This document shows, piece after piece, positions 15,420 through 23,434 of a stretch of DNA of 35,673 nucleotides. A model generated the notes under the pieces. It was given only the letters and a program-made list of their open reading frames with translations. It made no database searches and had not been told where the DNA came from. Source of the stretch: an uncultured Clostridia bacterium (GTDB taxonomy: Bacteria; Bacillota; Clostridia; Christensenellales; Pumilibacteraceae); the NCBI GenBank assembly GCA_947178255.1, contig CAMWXP010000014.1:1-35673 (forward strand), written 5' to 3'. The translations under genes were made by a program, and so were the position numbers. The number at the start of each line of letters is the position of its first letter. The stretch's first letter is position 1.

Positions 15420-16523
15420 ATGAATTCTTTGGCTTTTATCAGTTCGTTTAATTGGTACGGATTGCTTATGGCAACCGGTATAATGTGCGGCGTTATCGGC
15501 TGCTACTTTGCCGCAAAGCATCACGGCTTGGAAGGCGACGTTATAATCGACATGATTATAATATGCTTGCCGCTTGCAATAATCGGCGCACGTATTTACC
15601 ACGTAGTGTTCGACGTAATGGCGGGCAATCCTTGGACGTTCGCGGAGTTTTGCGGTTTTTCGGACGGAGAGTTTAAGGGGCTTGCCGGGCTTGCTATATA
15701 CGGCGGTCTTTTCGGCTCCATTGCGGGCGCGGTCATTTTCCACTTTTGGAAGAACAGAAAAAAACTGCCCGAAAATAAGCGCGTATCGTTTTGGCAAATC
15801 GCCGACGTAGGCTTTGCGTTTATCATGCTCGGTCAGGTAATCGCACGCTGGGGCAACTTTGCCAACGGCGAATGCTACGGCGAGGTCGTTACCAATCCGG
15901 CATTCCAGTGGGCGCCGCTCAGCATGAAGGTGGGCGATGAATGGCGCACGTCAATATGGTTCTATGAATCGCTGTGGAACTTTTTCGGGTTCTTTGTACT
16001 GCTGTACTTGTACTTGGGTCGGCACAAAAGCTTTGACGGTTTCGTTTTTGCCGTATACGGCATATGTTATGGTATAGGCAGGGCGTGGATAGAAGCGATC
16101 CGCGTCAATGACGTATTGTATTTGGGCGGCATGCGCGTAAGCGTGTTTGTAAGCGTGCTGTTTATCGTTATGGGTGTGGCTATTATAGCAACGCACATAA
16201 TCCGCGCCAAGCGTGCCGGCAAAAAGGTATTTATATTTGTCGACCAAAAAAAGCTGAACGACGATTACTTCGGCTACGAAAAGACAAAGCTCGCTCATCC
16301 TATGCCTGATATCGTGTTCTTTAAGGACAGAAAAAAGATAAGGAACAAGGAAGAAATAATCGTCGACGAAAGCGGCGTTGCCATCAAGGTTAAAAACGAT
16401 GAAACGGACGATAGCAATAATACTGCTCGTCCGCAGTCGCAAAAGGCTAATAACCAAGTAGATACAAAAGAGGTCATATCTGACGACGCGGAGGATGCGT
16501 ATGAAGACAAGTGGGACGACTGA
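15420..16523 (+). CDS. lgt: Prolipoprotein diacylglyceryl transferase with a long acidic tail
   Basis: This membrane enzyme transfers diacylglycerol from phosphatidylglycerol to the lipobox cysteine of prolipoproteins, the first step of lipoprotein maturation. It has 367 residues against about 260-300 for most Lgt. About seven membrane spans fill residues 8-265. Diagnostic motifs are AIYGGLFGSIAG, the Lgt signature ARWGNFANGECYGE (normally R-x-G-N-F-x-N-x-E) and the helix with WFYESLWN. After the last span a hydrophilic tail of about 100 residues follows, with many Lys, Asp and Glu and ending DAYEDKWDD; such a cytoplasmic tail is not part of the catalytic core. No ribosome site precedes the ATG. 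Its end overlaps the next gene by 23 bases. The lipoproteins at 6598 and 9033 would be substrates. Confidence 0.92.
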   Translation: MNSLAFISSFNWYGLLMATGIMCGVIGCYFAAKHHGLEGDVIIDMIIICLPLAIIGARIYHVVFDVMAGNPWTFAEFCGFSDGEFKGLAGLAIYGGLFGSIAGAVIFHFWKNRKKLPENKRVSFWQIADVGFAFIMLGQVIARWGNFANGECYGEVVTNPAFQWAPLSMKVGDEWRTSIWFYESLWNFFGFFVLLYLYLGRHKSFDGFVFAVYGICYGIGRAWIEAIRVNDVLYLGGMRVSVFVSVLFIVMGVAIIATHIIRAKRAGKKVFIFVDQKKLNDDYFGYEKTKLAHPMPDIVFFKDRKKIRNKEEIIVDESGVAIKVKNDETDDSNNTARPQSQKANNQVDTKEVISDDAEDAYEDKWDD

Positions 16524-17055
16524 CGTCGTACTTCCTCTTTCCAAAAAGCAAAAATGCGCGTGTAATATCGTCATGGGCTGCTTGCTTGTTGCCGCGGGTA
16601 TTGTTTTGGTGCTTGCGGGTTGCGGCGTTATCAAGGCGGCCGTACGTGATATAGCCGCGCCTACTGTGCTGTTCGGGTTCGGCGCCGCCGTGCTGTTGAG
16701 CGCGGTAATAGCCAAAAATTCGCTTTCTATGTGGTTCGCGGGCGTAGTTCTTGCTTGCGGACTTACTTCGTTATTGGCGGTTACAACAACGGCAGGCTAC
16801 GCACAGTTATATCCCATTTACATAGCGTCGCCGGCAATAGGATGCTTATTTTCGCTGTGGTTTGCGCAAAGCAAATTGCCGCAAATCAAGGCTATTGTGT
16901 TTTTCGGCGGTATAGGTGCTATATTGGCGCTTGCGTCTTCGGGCGCGTGCGGTTACGGCTTGGCAAGCGGACTGCTGGCGGCGTTCGGCGGACTTACCGT
17001 AATCGCTATCGCGGTTGAATCATATTTAAAAAAGGACAAATCAGACAATGCGTAA
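16501..17055 (+). CDS. Small membrane protein of unknown function
   Basis: This 184-residue protein has about six hydrophobic segments (roughly 24-46, 52-70, 75-95, 104-120, 130-150 and 155-175) and a charged C-terminus. I recognise no family. ATG 16501 is chosen because GGAGG (16490-16494) lies 6 bases before it; an ATG at 16495 abuts that site and cannot use it. The gene begins inside the lgt tail in another frame and overlaps the next gene by 8 bases, so lgt, this gene and the nicotinate phosphoribosyltransferase are translationally coupled. The coupling gives no clear functional link. Confidence 0.7.
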   Translation: MKTSGTTDVVLPLSKKQKCACNIVMGCLLVAAGIVLVLAGCGVIKAAVRDIAAPTVLFGFGAAVLLSAVIAKNSLSMWFAGVVLACGLTSLLAVTTTAGYAQLYPIYIASPAIGCLFSLWFAQSKLPQIKAIVFFGGIGAILALASSGACGYGLASGLLAAFGGLTVIAIAVESYLKKDKSDNA

Positions 17056-18472
17056 TCTTACGATGATGACCGACCTCTATCAGCTTACGATGATGGACGG
17101 TTATTTTTTAGAGGGCAAAGCACGCCAAACGGCGGTGTTCGACTTGTTTTTCCGTCAAAAGGACACCATTAACTATGCGGTGTTTGCGGGGCTCGATCAA
17201 GCAATCGACTACATAAAGGACTTGCATTTTTCGGCCGACGACATTGCGTACCTGCGTTCGCTCAACGTTTTTCATCCCGAGTTTCTCGACTATTTAAAGA
17301 ACTTTAAATTTACGGGCGACATGTACTCGGTGTGCGAGGGCGATATCGTTTACCCGCAGGAACCGATTGTCACAATCAAAGCGCCGCTTATCGAGGCGCA
17401 GCTTGTGGAAACGGCGCTGCTCAATATTATAAGTCACCAAACGCTTATCGCAACCAAGTCGGCGCGAATAGTTTCGGCGGCTATGGGCAAGGGCGTGGTC
17501 GAGTTCGGCTTGCGCCGCGCGCAAGGCCCCGACGCCGGCATATACGGCGCGCGCGCATCGATAATAGGCGGTTGCAACGGGACAAGCAATGTGCTTACAG
17601 GACAAATGTTCGATATTCCCGTCAAGGGCACGCACGCACACAGCTGGGTAATGAGCTTTGACAGCGAGCTGGACGCCTTCCGCGCGTTTGCCAAGGTCTA
17701 TCCCGACACTTGCTTGCTGCTTGTGGATACTTACGACACTATTCAAGGCATAAAGAACGCAATAACCGTTTTTAAAGAGCTTAAAGCGCAGGGGCATAAA
17801 CCGATAGGCATAAGACTCGACAGCGGCGACCTGGCGTATCTAAGCAAGGTTGCGCGAAAGATGCTTGACAACGCCGGCTTTAAGGACGCGATAGTAATGG
17901 CGTCGGGCGATATAGACGAATATTTATTGCAGTCGCTCAACGCACAGGGCGCGAAAATCGACATATACGGCGTAGGCACAAAGCTGATAACCAGCGAGGA
18001 CACTCCGTCGCTGGGCGGCGTGTACAAGCTGTCCGCAATCGAGCGGAACGGCGTAATGGAGCCGCGTATGAAGATTTCCGACTCGCTGATAAAGGTGACA
18101 AATCCCGGGTTCAAAACGTTGTATCGCGTTTACGATAAGGACAGCGGCATGGCTGTCGCCGACCTTATCGCGCTGCACGACGAGCAAATAGGAAAGCCGT
18201 TAGTGCTTACGCACGAAACGGAGCGGTGGAAGACCACCACGCTAAACGACTACGTGCTGCGCCCTATGCACCGCCAAATATTCGACGGCGGCAAGTGCGT
18301 TTACGACAAGCCTACGCTTGCGCAGATTGTGGAGTTTGCCACGGCCGAAAAAGCCAAGTTTTGGGATGAGTACAAGCGCATAGACAATCCGCAAATATAC
18401 AAGGTGAACATATCCGACGGACTGTACGCGTTAAAGCACAAAATATTGGAAGAACATAAGAATAAAAAGTAA
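17048..18472 (+). CDS. pncB: Nicotinate phosphoribosyltransferase
   Basis: This 474-residue cytoplasmic enzyme turns nicotinate, PRPP and ATP into nicotinate mononucleotide, the entry to NAD salvage. Hallmarks are the N-terminal TMMTDLYQLTMMDGYF, VEFGLRRAQGPDAG, the histidine segment GTHAHSWVMSF (phosphorylated histidine region of the family), IRLDSGDLAYLS, ASGDIDEY and IYGVGTKLITSEDTPSLGGVYKL. All are intact and the length fits the Firmicute type. Ribosome site AAGGA lies 12 bases upstream within the previous gene. The gene ends an operon that begins at the lgt promoter. Confidence 0.94.
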   Translation: MRNLTMMTDLYQLTMMDGYFLEGKARQTAVFDLFFRQKDTINYAVFAGLDQAIDYIKDLHFSADDIAYLRSLNVFHPEFLDYLKNFKFTGDMYSVCEGDIVYPQEPIVTIKAPLIEAQLVETALLNIISHQTLIATKSARIVSAAMGKGVVEFGLRRAQGPDAGIYGARASIIGGCNGTSNVLTGQMFDIPVKGTHAHSWVMSFDSELDAFRAFAKVYPDTCLLLVDTYDTIQGIKNAITVFKELKAQGHKPIGIRLDSGDLAYLSKVARKMLDNAGFKDAIVMASGDIDEYLLQSLNAQGAKIDIYGVGTKLITSEDTPSLGGVYKLSAIERNGVMEPRMKISDSLIKVTNPGFKTLYRVYDKDSGMAVADLIALHDEQIGKPLVLTHETERWKTTTLNDYVLRPMHRQIFDGGKCVYDKPTLAQIVEFATAEKAKFWDEYKRIDNPQIYKVNISDGLYALKHKILEEHKNKK

Positions 18473-18521
18473 TACAAATATTAGTACAAAAGCCTACAAA
18501 GAATAAATAAGAGAGAAGGAA

Positions 18522-19133
18522 ATGAAGGGCAAAAAGAAATATACCCAAACCGATTTGGATAACTATGTAGAGGCGGCGCGCAGCGAATGTGAAAGCACGA
18601 TGCTTCGTCAGCGCGAACGCATTGACGAGCTGAAAAAAAGCCTTGCCGACGCGGAGAGTAAGATCGCTCAGTACGAGAGCCAAAAAGCGCTTGTGTACAA
18701 GGCGATAACTTCCGCGCTGAAAAAGGCGGACGATATCGAGCGCGTGTCGCTGATTAAGTACAATCAGGAAATAGCGCAGCTTAAAAGCTTCCACGAAAAA
18801 TGGCAGTCGTATTACAATCAAATTATTGCCGCGTACCCGTTGGACGACGAGATTATTGAGGCGAGCAAGGTCAACCGCAAAATCTCCGAAGTGCTGTCGC
18901 GTGCGGGTGACATAGAAGGTCAGTACGAAAAGGAACGCGAACGCTTGCAGCAGTCGCTTAACGAAGAGGACGATGACGGAGACGAAGGACAGGAGGCGAG
19001 TGCGGCAGTCGACGACGAATACACGGACAGGTCGCCCGCAGGATTTTCCTTTGCCGAGGCGCTTCATCCCAAAGAGGACTTAAAGGACATAATGCGCGAG
19101 CTGGGCGTGATTATGGATGACGATGATAATTAA
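18522..19133 (+). CDS. DivIVA-like coiled-coil protein
   Basis: This 203-residue hydrophilic protein has no signal or membrane segment. Residues 7-70 (YTQTDLDNYVEAA ... LKKSLADAESKIAQYE ... VYKAITSALKKADDIE) have the rhythm of the DivIVA family: an initial YxxxxLDxY element, a long heptad helix, then an AIxxAxxxAD block. A second helical part reaches about 145, followed by an acidic linker (EEDDDGDEGQE) and a separate conserved-looking C-terminal peptide FSFAEALHPKEDLKDIMRELG, which may bind a partner. DivIVA and GpsB proteins mark poles and the septum; that role here is inference from pattern only. Ribosome site AAGGA precedes the ATG closely. The gap of 49 bases from pncB has no terminator. 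Confidence 0.55.
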   Translation: MKGKKKYTQTDLDNYVEAARSECESTMLRQRERIDELKKSLADAESKIAQYESQKALVYKAITSALKKADDIERVSLIKYNQEIAQLKSFHEKWQSYYNQIIAAYPLDDEIIEASKVNRKISEVLSRAGDIEGQYEKERERLQQSLNEEDDDGDEGQEASAAVDDEYTDRSPAGFSFAEALHPKEDLKDIMRELGVIMDDDDN

Positions 19134-19167
19134 GAATTAAGAATGCAGAATTAAGAATTATAATAAG

Positions 19168-19266
19168 GTTGAGATTCCTCGCTACGCTCGGAATGACAAA
19201 AATTATGACAAAGCAAAAAATTCTTTTGTCATTCTGAACAAGCGAAGCGCCGTGAAGAATCTCAAC
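19168..19266. repeat. Imperfect inverted-repeat element, MITE- or REP-like
   Basis: The ends GTTGAGATTC (19168-19177) and GAATCTCAAC (19257-19266) are exact inverted copies. Inside, GAATGACAAAA near 19191 pairs with TTTTGTCATTC ending at 19235. The arms include GCTACGCTCGG and GCGAAGCGCCG. Elements with these words occur between genes of many bacteria. It codes for nothing and sits between converging genes. Confidence 0.65.
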
Positions 19267-19282
19267 TTTTTTATTGCATAAA

Positions 19283-19309
19283 AAATCGCTCCCGATAGGG
19301 GAGCGATTT
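19283..19309 (-). terminator. Intrinsic terminator of rpsT
   Basis: AAATCGCTCCC (19283-19293) and GGGAGCGATTT (19299-19309) form an 11-bp stem with a 5-base loop. On the minus strand it is followed by a T run, 14 bases after the rpsT stop. Confidence 0.9.
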
Positions 19310-19322
19310 AATATTTAATAAA

Positions 19323-19856
19323 TTATTCGGCTTTGGGCGCTTCTTCGGCGGTCTCGGCCTTTTTGGTCTTTTTGGTAGCCTTTTCTTTTTTGGGCTTTTC
19401 TTCCTCGACCTTTTCTACCTTTTCTTTTTCCTTGGTAGCCTTTTTCTTTTTCTGTTCGGCCTTATCCGCTTCCTTCTCTTGCTGTTTGGCGCGGAATTCG
19501 GCACGAGCGGCCTCGCGTGCTTCCTTAGCGGCACGAGCTTTTTCGGCAGCAATGGTCTTGTTGTCCTTTTTGACTGTTACGGTTACCTTGCCGCTCTTGA
19601 TATCGCTGATTCGTTTGCTGAGCGCCGATTTCTTGTTGGCGGCAGCGTTCTTGTGAAGAATACCTGCGGTAACGCCCTTGTCGATAATCGACATGGTAAG
19701 GGGAAGTAAGCGTTCCGCTTCTTCAATGTTAGCCGAATCGATAGCTTTGTTAAATGCCTTGATTGCGTTGTTGACCTTAGAGCGGTCGGAACGGTTGCGG
19801 GCATTTTTCTTTTTTGTAATAAGTACGCGCTTTTTAGCGGATTTAATGTTAGGCAC
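19323..19856 (-). CDS. rpsT: 30S ribosomal protein S20 with a long charged C-terminal extension
   Basis: Residues 1-90 are a normal S20 (MPNIKSAKKRV, KKKNARNRSDRSKVNNAIKAF, ADKGVTAG-like IDKGVTAGILHKNAAANKKS), which binds 16S rRNA early in small-subunit assembly. The protein then continues to residue 177, twice the usual 85-90. The tail has a helix rich in Ala, Arg, Glu and Lys (about 100-135) and then alternating Lys/Glu runs ending AETAEEAPKAE; it is a low-complexity, probably disordered segment. The GTG start at 19856 has AAGGAG upstream, and the promoter at 19898-19926 is good. There is no frameshift or fused second family visible. It is divergent from gpr, the pairing seen in Bacillus and relatives. 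Confidence 0.93.
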   Translation of the reverse strand: MPNIKSAKKRVLITKKKNARNRSDRSKVNNAIKAFNKAIDSANIEEAERLLPLTMSIIDKGVTAGILHKNAAANKKSALSKRISDIKSGKVTVTVKKDNKTIAAEKARAAKEAREAARAEFRAKQQEKEADKAEQKKKKATKEKEKVEKVEEEKPKKEKATKKTKKAETAEEAPKAE

Positions 19857-19897
19857 GATTTTACTCCTTTTATCGCCGTTTTTCTATTTGCCATACA

Positions 19898-19926
19898 ATT
19901 ATAACACACTAAAACGGTTTTTGCAA
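19898..19926 (-). promoter_or_regulatory. Promoter of rpsT
   Basis: Minus strand: TTGCAA (19921-19926), 17-base spacer, TATAAT (19898-19903). Leader of about 35 bases with AAGGAG. Confidence 0.8.
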
Positions 19927-19977
19927 CTGTTTGTCGGGTTTACGATTAAATTTTTTTCTTTTACAAACAATATTTTT

Positions 19978-20766
19978 ATGGATAAATATGCTGTTTATAC
20001 CGACATGGCGGTGGAATTTTGCAAGCATAAGCACAATAAGGACGACGGACTTATCAAGTACTACGAGGTTAATGTGGACGAGACTATGTCCAAACAGCTC
20101 GGAAAGCCGTGCGGAAAGTACGCCACGCTGGAAACGACCGCTGTCGTCAAGGGCGAAAACACACAGTACAAACGCGTTATCGACGCGCTTTCCTCGTGCC
20201 TAAAAAGCTATTGCAACGGTTGTGACAGGGTTATGGCGGTGGGATTGGGCAATCCCGACTTGACCGCCGACGCGCTTGGCGATAGGGTGTTTAAGCGGTT
20301 GTGCGTCAACCGTCACCTAAACGGCGATAACAAGTACCTGTGCGCGCTCACGCCTAACGTGCTGGGAATGACGGGCATAGAAAGCTTCGATATAATTTCG
20401 GCCGTTGCGGACAGGGTAAAGCCAGACGTTATTGTGGTGGTGGACGCGCTCACCGCCGCGGCGGCAAATCGAATCGCCACTGCGTTTCAGGTGACGGACA
20501 GCGGCATAACCCCGGGGAGCGGAGTGGAAAACCACAGGCGCAGACTGGACGAGCGCACGCTCGGTATTCGTACGGTGTCGGTCGGAGTGCCCCTTGTCGT
20601 GTATTCGTCCACAATAGTGCGCGACTACTGTGCGTGCGACACCGAGCCCCGCTGCGACATGATTGTAACGCCTAAGGACGTGGATATACTGGTGGAGGAC
20701 TGTGCAAGCATAATCGCGGGCGCGATAAACAATGCCTTTTCGTTCGGTCGGTCGGTGCGAGCGTAA
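19978..20766 (+). CDS. gpr: Spore germination protease GPR
   Basis: GPR cleaves small acid-soluble spore proteins early in germination and is an aspartic-type protease found only in endospore formers. Recognisable segments are YTDMAVEF near the N-terminus (the TDLAxE element around the self-processing site), GLGNPDLTADALGDRV, VVVDALTAA with the likely catalytic Asp, TDSGITPGSGVENHRR and GIRTVSVGVPLVV. With 262 residues it is about 60-110 shorter than the usual 320-370, lacking the C-terminal part, and its N-terminal propeptide is also minimal. The earlier in-frame ATG at 19678 lies inside rpsT and is rejected. No clear ribosome site precedes ATG 19978. Activity of such a short form cannot be judged here. 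Confidence 0.85.
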   Translation: MDKYAVYTDMAVEFCKHKHNKDDGLIKYYEVNVDETMSKQLGKPCGKYATLETTAVVKGENTQYKRVIDALSSCLKSYCNGCDRVMAVGLGNPDLTADALGDRVFKRLCVNRHLNGDNKYLCALTPNVLGMTGIESFDIISAVADRVKPDVIVVVDALTAAAANRIATAFQVTDSGITPGSGVENHRRRLDERTLGIRTVSVGVPLVVYSSTIVRDYCACDTEPRCDMIVTPKDVDILVEDCASIIAGAINNAFSFGRSVRA

Positions 20767-20807
20767 TTGTAACATACCGCTACCGCCGCGCATATACAAG
20801 ATACGTT

Positions 20808-21527
20808 ATGCATAGACCGATAGGAGTGTTTGACAGCGGCGTAGGCGGGTTGAACGTGCTAAAATACTGCACTGCATTGTTGCCTGACGAAAGCTTTATT
20901 TATCTTGCCGACGAGGCTAATATGCCGTACGGCAACAAGCCTAAGGACGATATAGCTCGAGCGGCGTTTGCGTGCGCGGATAAACTGTTTTCGTTAAACT
21001 GTAAGGCGGTGGTGGTAGCGTGTAATACCGCAACCGTCACGGCAATCGATCGTATTCGCGCATTGTACAGTACGCGCGTGGTGGTAGGGCTGGAACCGGC
21101 AGTCAAGCCGTGCGTAAAGGAGCTGGGCAAAAACGGCTACGCCGTCGCACTCGTAACCGACGCGACTTTCGCCTCGGATAGGTTCCACAGGCTGTTGGAA
21201 AGCTGCGACAAAAAGGTGGTGCCGCTCGCTTCGCCCAAGCTTGCCAAGCTTATAGAGGACAATCAGGACGATATAGGCAAAATTAAGCCGTATTTGTGCG
21301 AGGTGTTTGAAAAGTACGGCGACGCGGAAGCTGTTATACTCGGCTGTTCGCATTACAGTTACGTAACTAGCTTGATAAGCGAAATTTACGACGGTAAAAT
21401 CAAGATATATGACGGCGCGGAAGGCGCGGCGCGTCGGCTCAAATACTGCTTGGAGCTGTCCGGACTGACGGCGAAAAAAGGCGAGTATACGCCCACGATC
21501 AAATTTTTATCTACATATAAAAAATAA
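20808..21527 (+). CDS. murI: Glutamate racemase
   Basis: This 239-residue cytoplasmic enzyme makes D-glutamate for the peptidoglycan stem. Catalytic elements are all visible: IGVFDSGVGGLNVL (Asp9), MPYGNKP, Cys72 in VVVACNTAT and Cys180-His182 in LGCSHYSY. It is slightly shorter than the usual 260-270. It follows gpr by 41 bases without terminator, so the two may be co-transcribed. No clear Shine-Dalgarno precedes the ATG; TATACA lies 9 bases upstream without a good -35. The stop codon lies in the left arm of a terminator. Confidence 0.93.
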   Translation: MHRPIGVFDSGVGGLNVLKYCTALLPDESFIYLADEANMPYGNKPKDDIARAAFACADKLFSLNCKAVVVACNTATVTAIDRIRALYSTRVVVGLEPAVKPCVKELGKNGYAVALVTDATFASDRFHRLLESCDKKVVPLASPKLAKLIEDNQDDIGKIKPYLCEVFEKYGDAEAVILGCSHYSYVTSLISEIYDGKIKIYDGAEGAARRLKYCLELSGLTAKKGEYTPTIKFLSTYKK

Positions 21528-21550
21528 GCCCTCTCAAACAAGAGGGCTTT
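21526..21550. terminator. Bidirectional terminator between murI and glmS
   Basis: AAGCCCTCT (21526-21534) and AGAGGGCTT (21541-21549) form a perfect 9-bp stem with a 6-base loop, flanked by A and T runs on either side. Confidence 0.9.
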
Positions 21551-21593
21551 AACTTTTAAAATACCAAACTTATTTTTAATTCTTAATTAACAA

Positions 21594-23420
21594 TTATTCC
21601 ACCGTGACCGATTTTGCGAGGTTGCGCGGTTTGTCTATGTCGCAACCGCGTTTTGCGGCGACGTAGTAGGCGAACACCTGCAATACCACGGCGGTCAGTA
21701 TGGGCGTAACGTCGTCGTCGCAAGCGGGGATAGTAAGCAGTCCGTCAGCCTCCTCGCCGATTTGTTTATTTTTTTGCGACGATATGGCAAGCACCGTTCC
21801 GCCGCGCGATTGCACCGCTTTTATGTTGGACAGCATTTTGGAATACAGTCCCTCCTGCGTTACGAGCGCAAGGGTAACCGTGCCTTTTTCTATAAGCGAT
21901 ATTGTGCCGTGTTTCAGTTCGCCGGCGGCGTACGCTTCGGCATGGATATACGATATTTCTTTGAGCTTGAGCGCGCCTTCGAGCGACGCGGCATAGTCGG
22001 TGTTTCTGCCGATAAAGAACACGCATTTATGCTCGGCGTAGCTTTCGGCATATTGCTTTATTTGGTTTATATCTTTTAGAATTTCGGTTATTTTTTCGGG
22101 CAGGCGAGTAAGCTCGTTCAGCAGCTCTAGGTACCGTGCGTCCGATATTATATGCTTAACCTTGGCGATTTTAAGTCCTATCAAGTACAGCATAGCAACT
22201 TGTGTGGTGTAGCCCTTTGTTGTGCAAACCGATATTTCCGGTCCCGCGTAGGTGTAAAGCACGTCGTCCGCCTCGCGCGCTATTGCGCTGTGCAAAACGT
22301 TGACTATGGCAATGGTGTGCGAGCCGAGCTTTTTGGCAAGGCGTAGCGCGGCAAGGGAGTCCGCCGTTTCGCCGCTCTGACTTATGACGATGGTAAGCGT
22401 GCGGTTGTCGGTTATGGGATCGCTGTAAACGTATTCGCTGGCAAGCTCGCAGTTTACCGATATTCTGCAATATTTTTCTATAAAGTGTTTGCCGACGATT
22501 CCCGCGTGGTACGCCGAGCCGCAGCCGACTATATTGATGCGGTTTATTCTGTTTACATTGTTGGGCGAAAAGTCCACTTTGTCAAGTACAATATTGTCGC
22601 CCTTTACGCGCGGGCTTACCGTGTCCTTTATCGCTTTGGGTTGTTCGTAAACCTCTTTTAGCATAAAGTGAGGATAACCGCCTTTCTCTGCGCTGGAAAT
22701 ATCCCAGTCCACGTTGTACGGCGTCTTTTTAAGCGCGTTGCCGTTGCAGTCGAAAAACGTTGCCGCGCGCGCGGTTAGGTGTGCGATTTCGCGGTCGTTC
22801 AGCTGTACAAAGCTGTGAGTATATTCGAGCGTAGCCGCAAAGTCGGACGCGATAAAGTTTTCGTTTTGACCTATGCCTATTACAAGGGGATTGTCTTTGC
22901 GTATGGCGTACAGACTGTCGGGTGTGTCGGCGCACAGTATGCCCACCGCATACGATCCGCTCAGTCTATCCATGACCTTGCGCAGGGTGGACACCATATC
23001 GCCGTCGTAAAGATACTGCAATAATTGCGCAATTACCTCGCTATCCGTTTCGCTGGTAAACGGTAAGCCGTGATTGATAAGCTCGGTTTTCAGCTCGGCA
23101 AAGTTTTCTATTATGCCGTTGTGGACAATGCAAAACCGCCCGTCCGCCGACAGGTGGGGATGGGAATTTATATCGCTGGGCGTGCCGTGAGTAGCCCATC
23201 TTGTATGACCTATGCCTATGTTACCGTTCAAGGCTTTGCCGTCCGAGGCTTTTTCGCACAGTGTGGCAACCTTGCCGCAAGCTTTGATAACGCCTATTTG
23301 GGCGTCCTCGATAACCGCTATGCCGCTCGAATCGTAGCCGCGGTATTCCAATCTTTGCAGTCCTTTAAGCAAAACGGGTGCGGCCTGCTTGCCGCCCACG
23401 TAACCGATAATTCCGCACAT
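21594..23420 (-). CDS. glmS: Glutamine-fructose-6-phosphate aminotransferase (isomerizing)
   Basis: GlmS makes glucosamine-6-phosphate from fructose-6-phosphate and glutamine, committing carbon to UDP-GlcNAc. The 608-residue length is standard. The N-terminal Ntn amidotransferase domain starts MCGIIGYVG with catalytic Cys2, and has YRGYDSSGIAV, GHTRWATHG and SDTDSEV-like TSETDSEVIA. Two SIS sugar-isomerase domains follow (GCGSAYHAG, SQSGETADSLAALR, then GRNTDYAASLEGALKLKEISY and EAYAAGELKHG). The C-terminus DKPRNLAKSVTVE is invariant in the family. AAGGAG precedes the ATG. Only 14 bases separate it from the upstream membrane gene, so there is no room for a glmS ribozyme directly before it, and control must be elsewhere. 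Confidence 0.97.
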   Translation of the reverse strand: MCGIIGYVGGKQAAPVLLKGLQRLEYRGYDSSGIAVIEDAQIGVIKACGKVATLCEKASDGKALNGNIGIGHTRWATHGTPSDINSHPHLSADGRFCIVHNGIIENFAELKTELINHGLPFTSETDSEVIAQLLQYLYDGDMVSTLRKVMDRLSGSYAVGILCADTPDSLYAIRKDNPLVIGIGQNENFIASDFAATLEYTHSFVQLNDREIAHLTARAATFFDCNGNALKKTPYNVDWDISSAEKGGYPHFMLKEVYEQPKAIKDTVSPRVKGDNIVLDKVDFSPNNVNRINRINIVGCGSAYHAGIVGKHFIEKYCRISVNCELASEYVYSDPITDNRTLTIVISQSGETADSLAALRLAKKLGSHTIAIVNVLHSAIAREADDVLYTYAGPEISVCTTKGYTTQVAMLYLIGLKIAKVKHIISDARYLELLNELTRLPEKITEILKDINQIKQYAESYAEHKCVFFIGRNTDYAASLEGALKLKEISYIHAEAYAAGELKHGTISLIEKGTVTLALVTQEGLYSKMLSNIKAVQSRGGTVLAISSQKNKQIGEEADGLLTIPACDDDVTPILTAVVLQVFAYYVAAKRGCDIDKPRNLAKSVTVE

Positions 23421-23434
23421 AGCGTACTCCTTGC

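Noticed and set aside
19678-19977. Upstream extension of gpr by 100 residues
   Set aside because: This part is antisense to rpsT and its promoter, and gives no GPR similarity; homology starts at the MDKYAVYTD segment.
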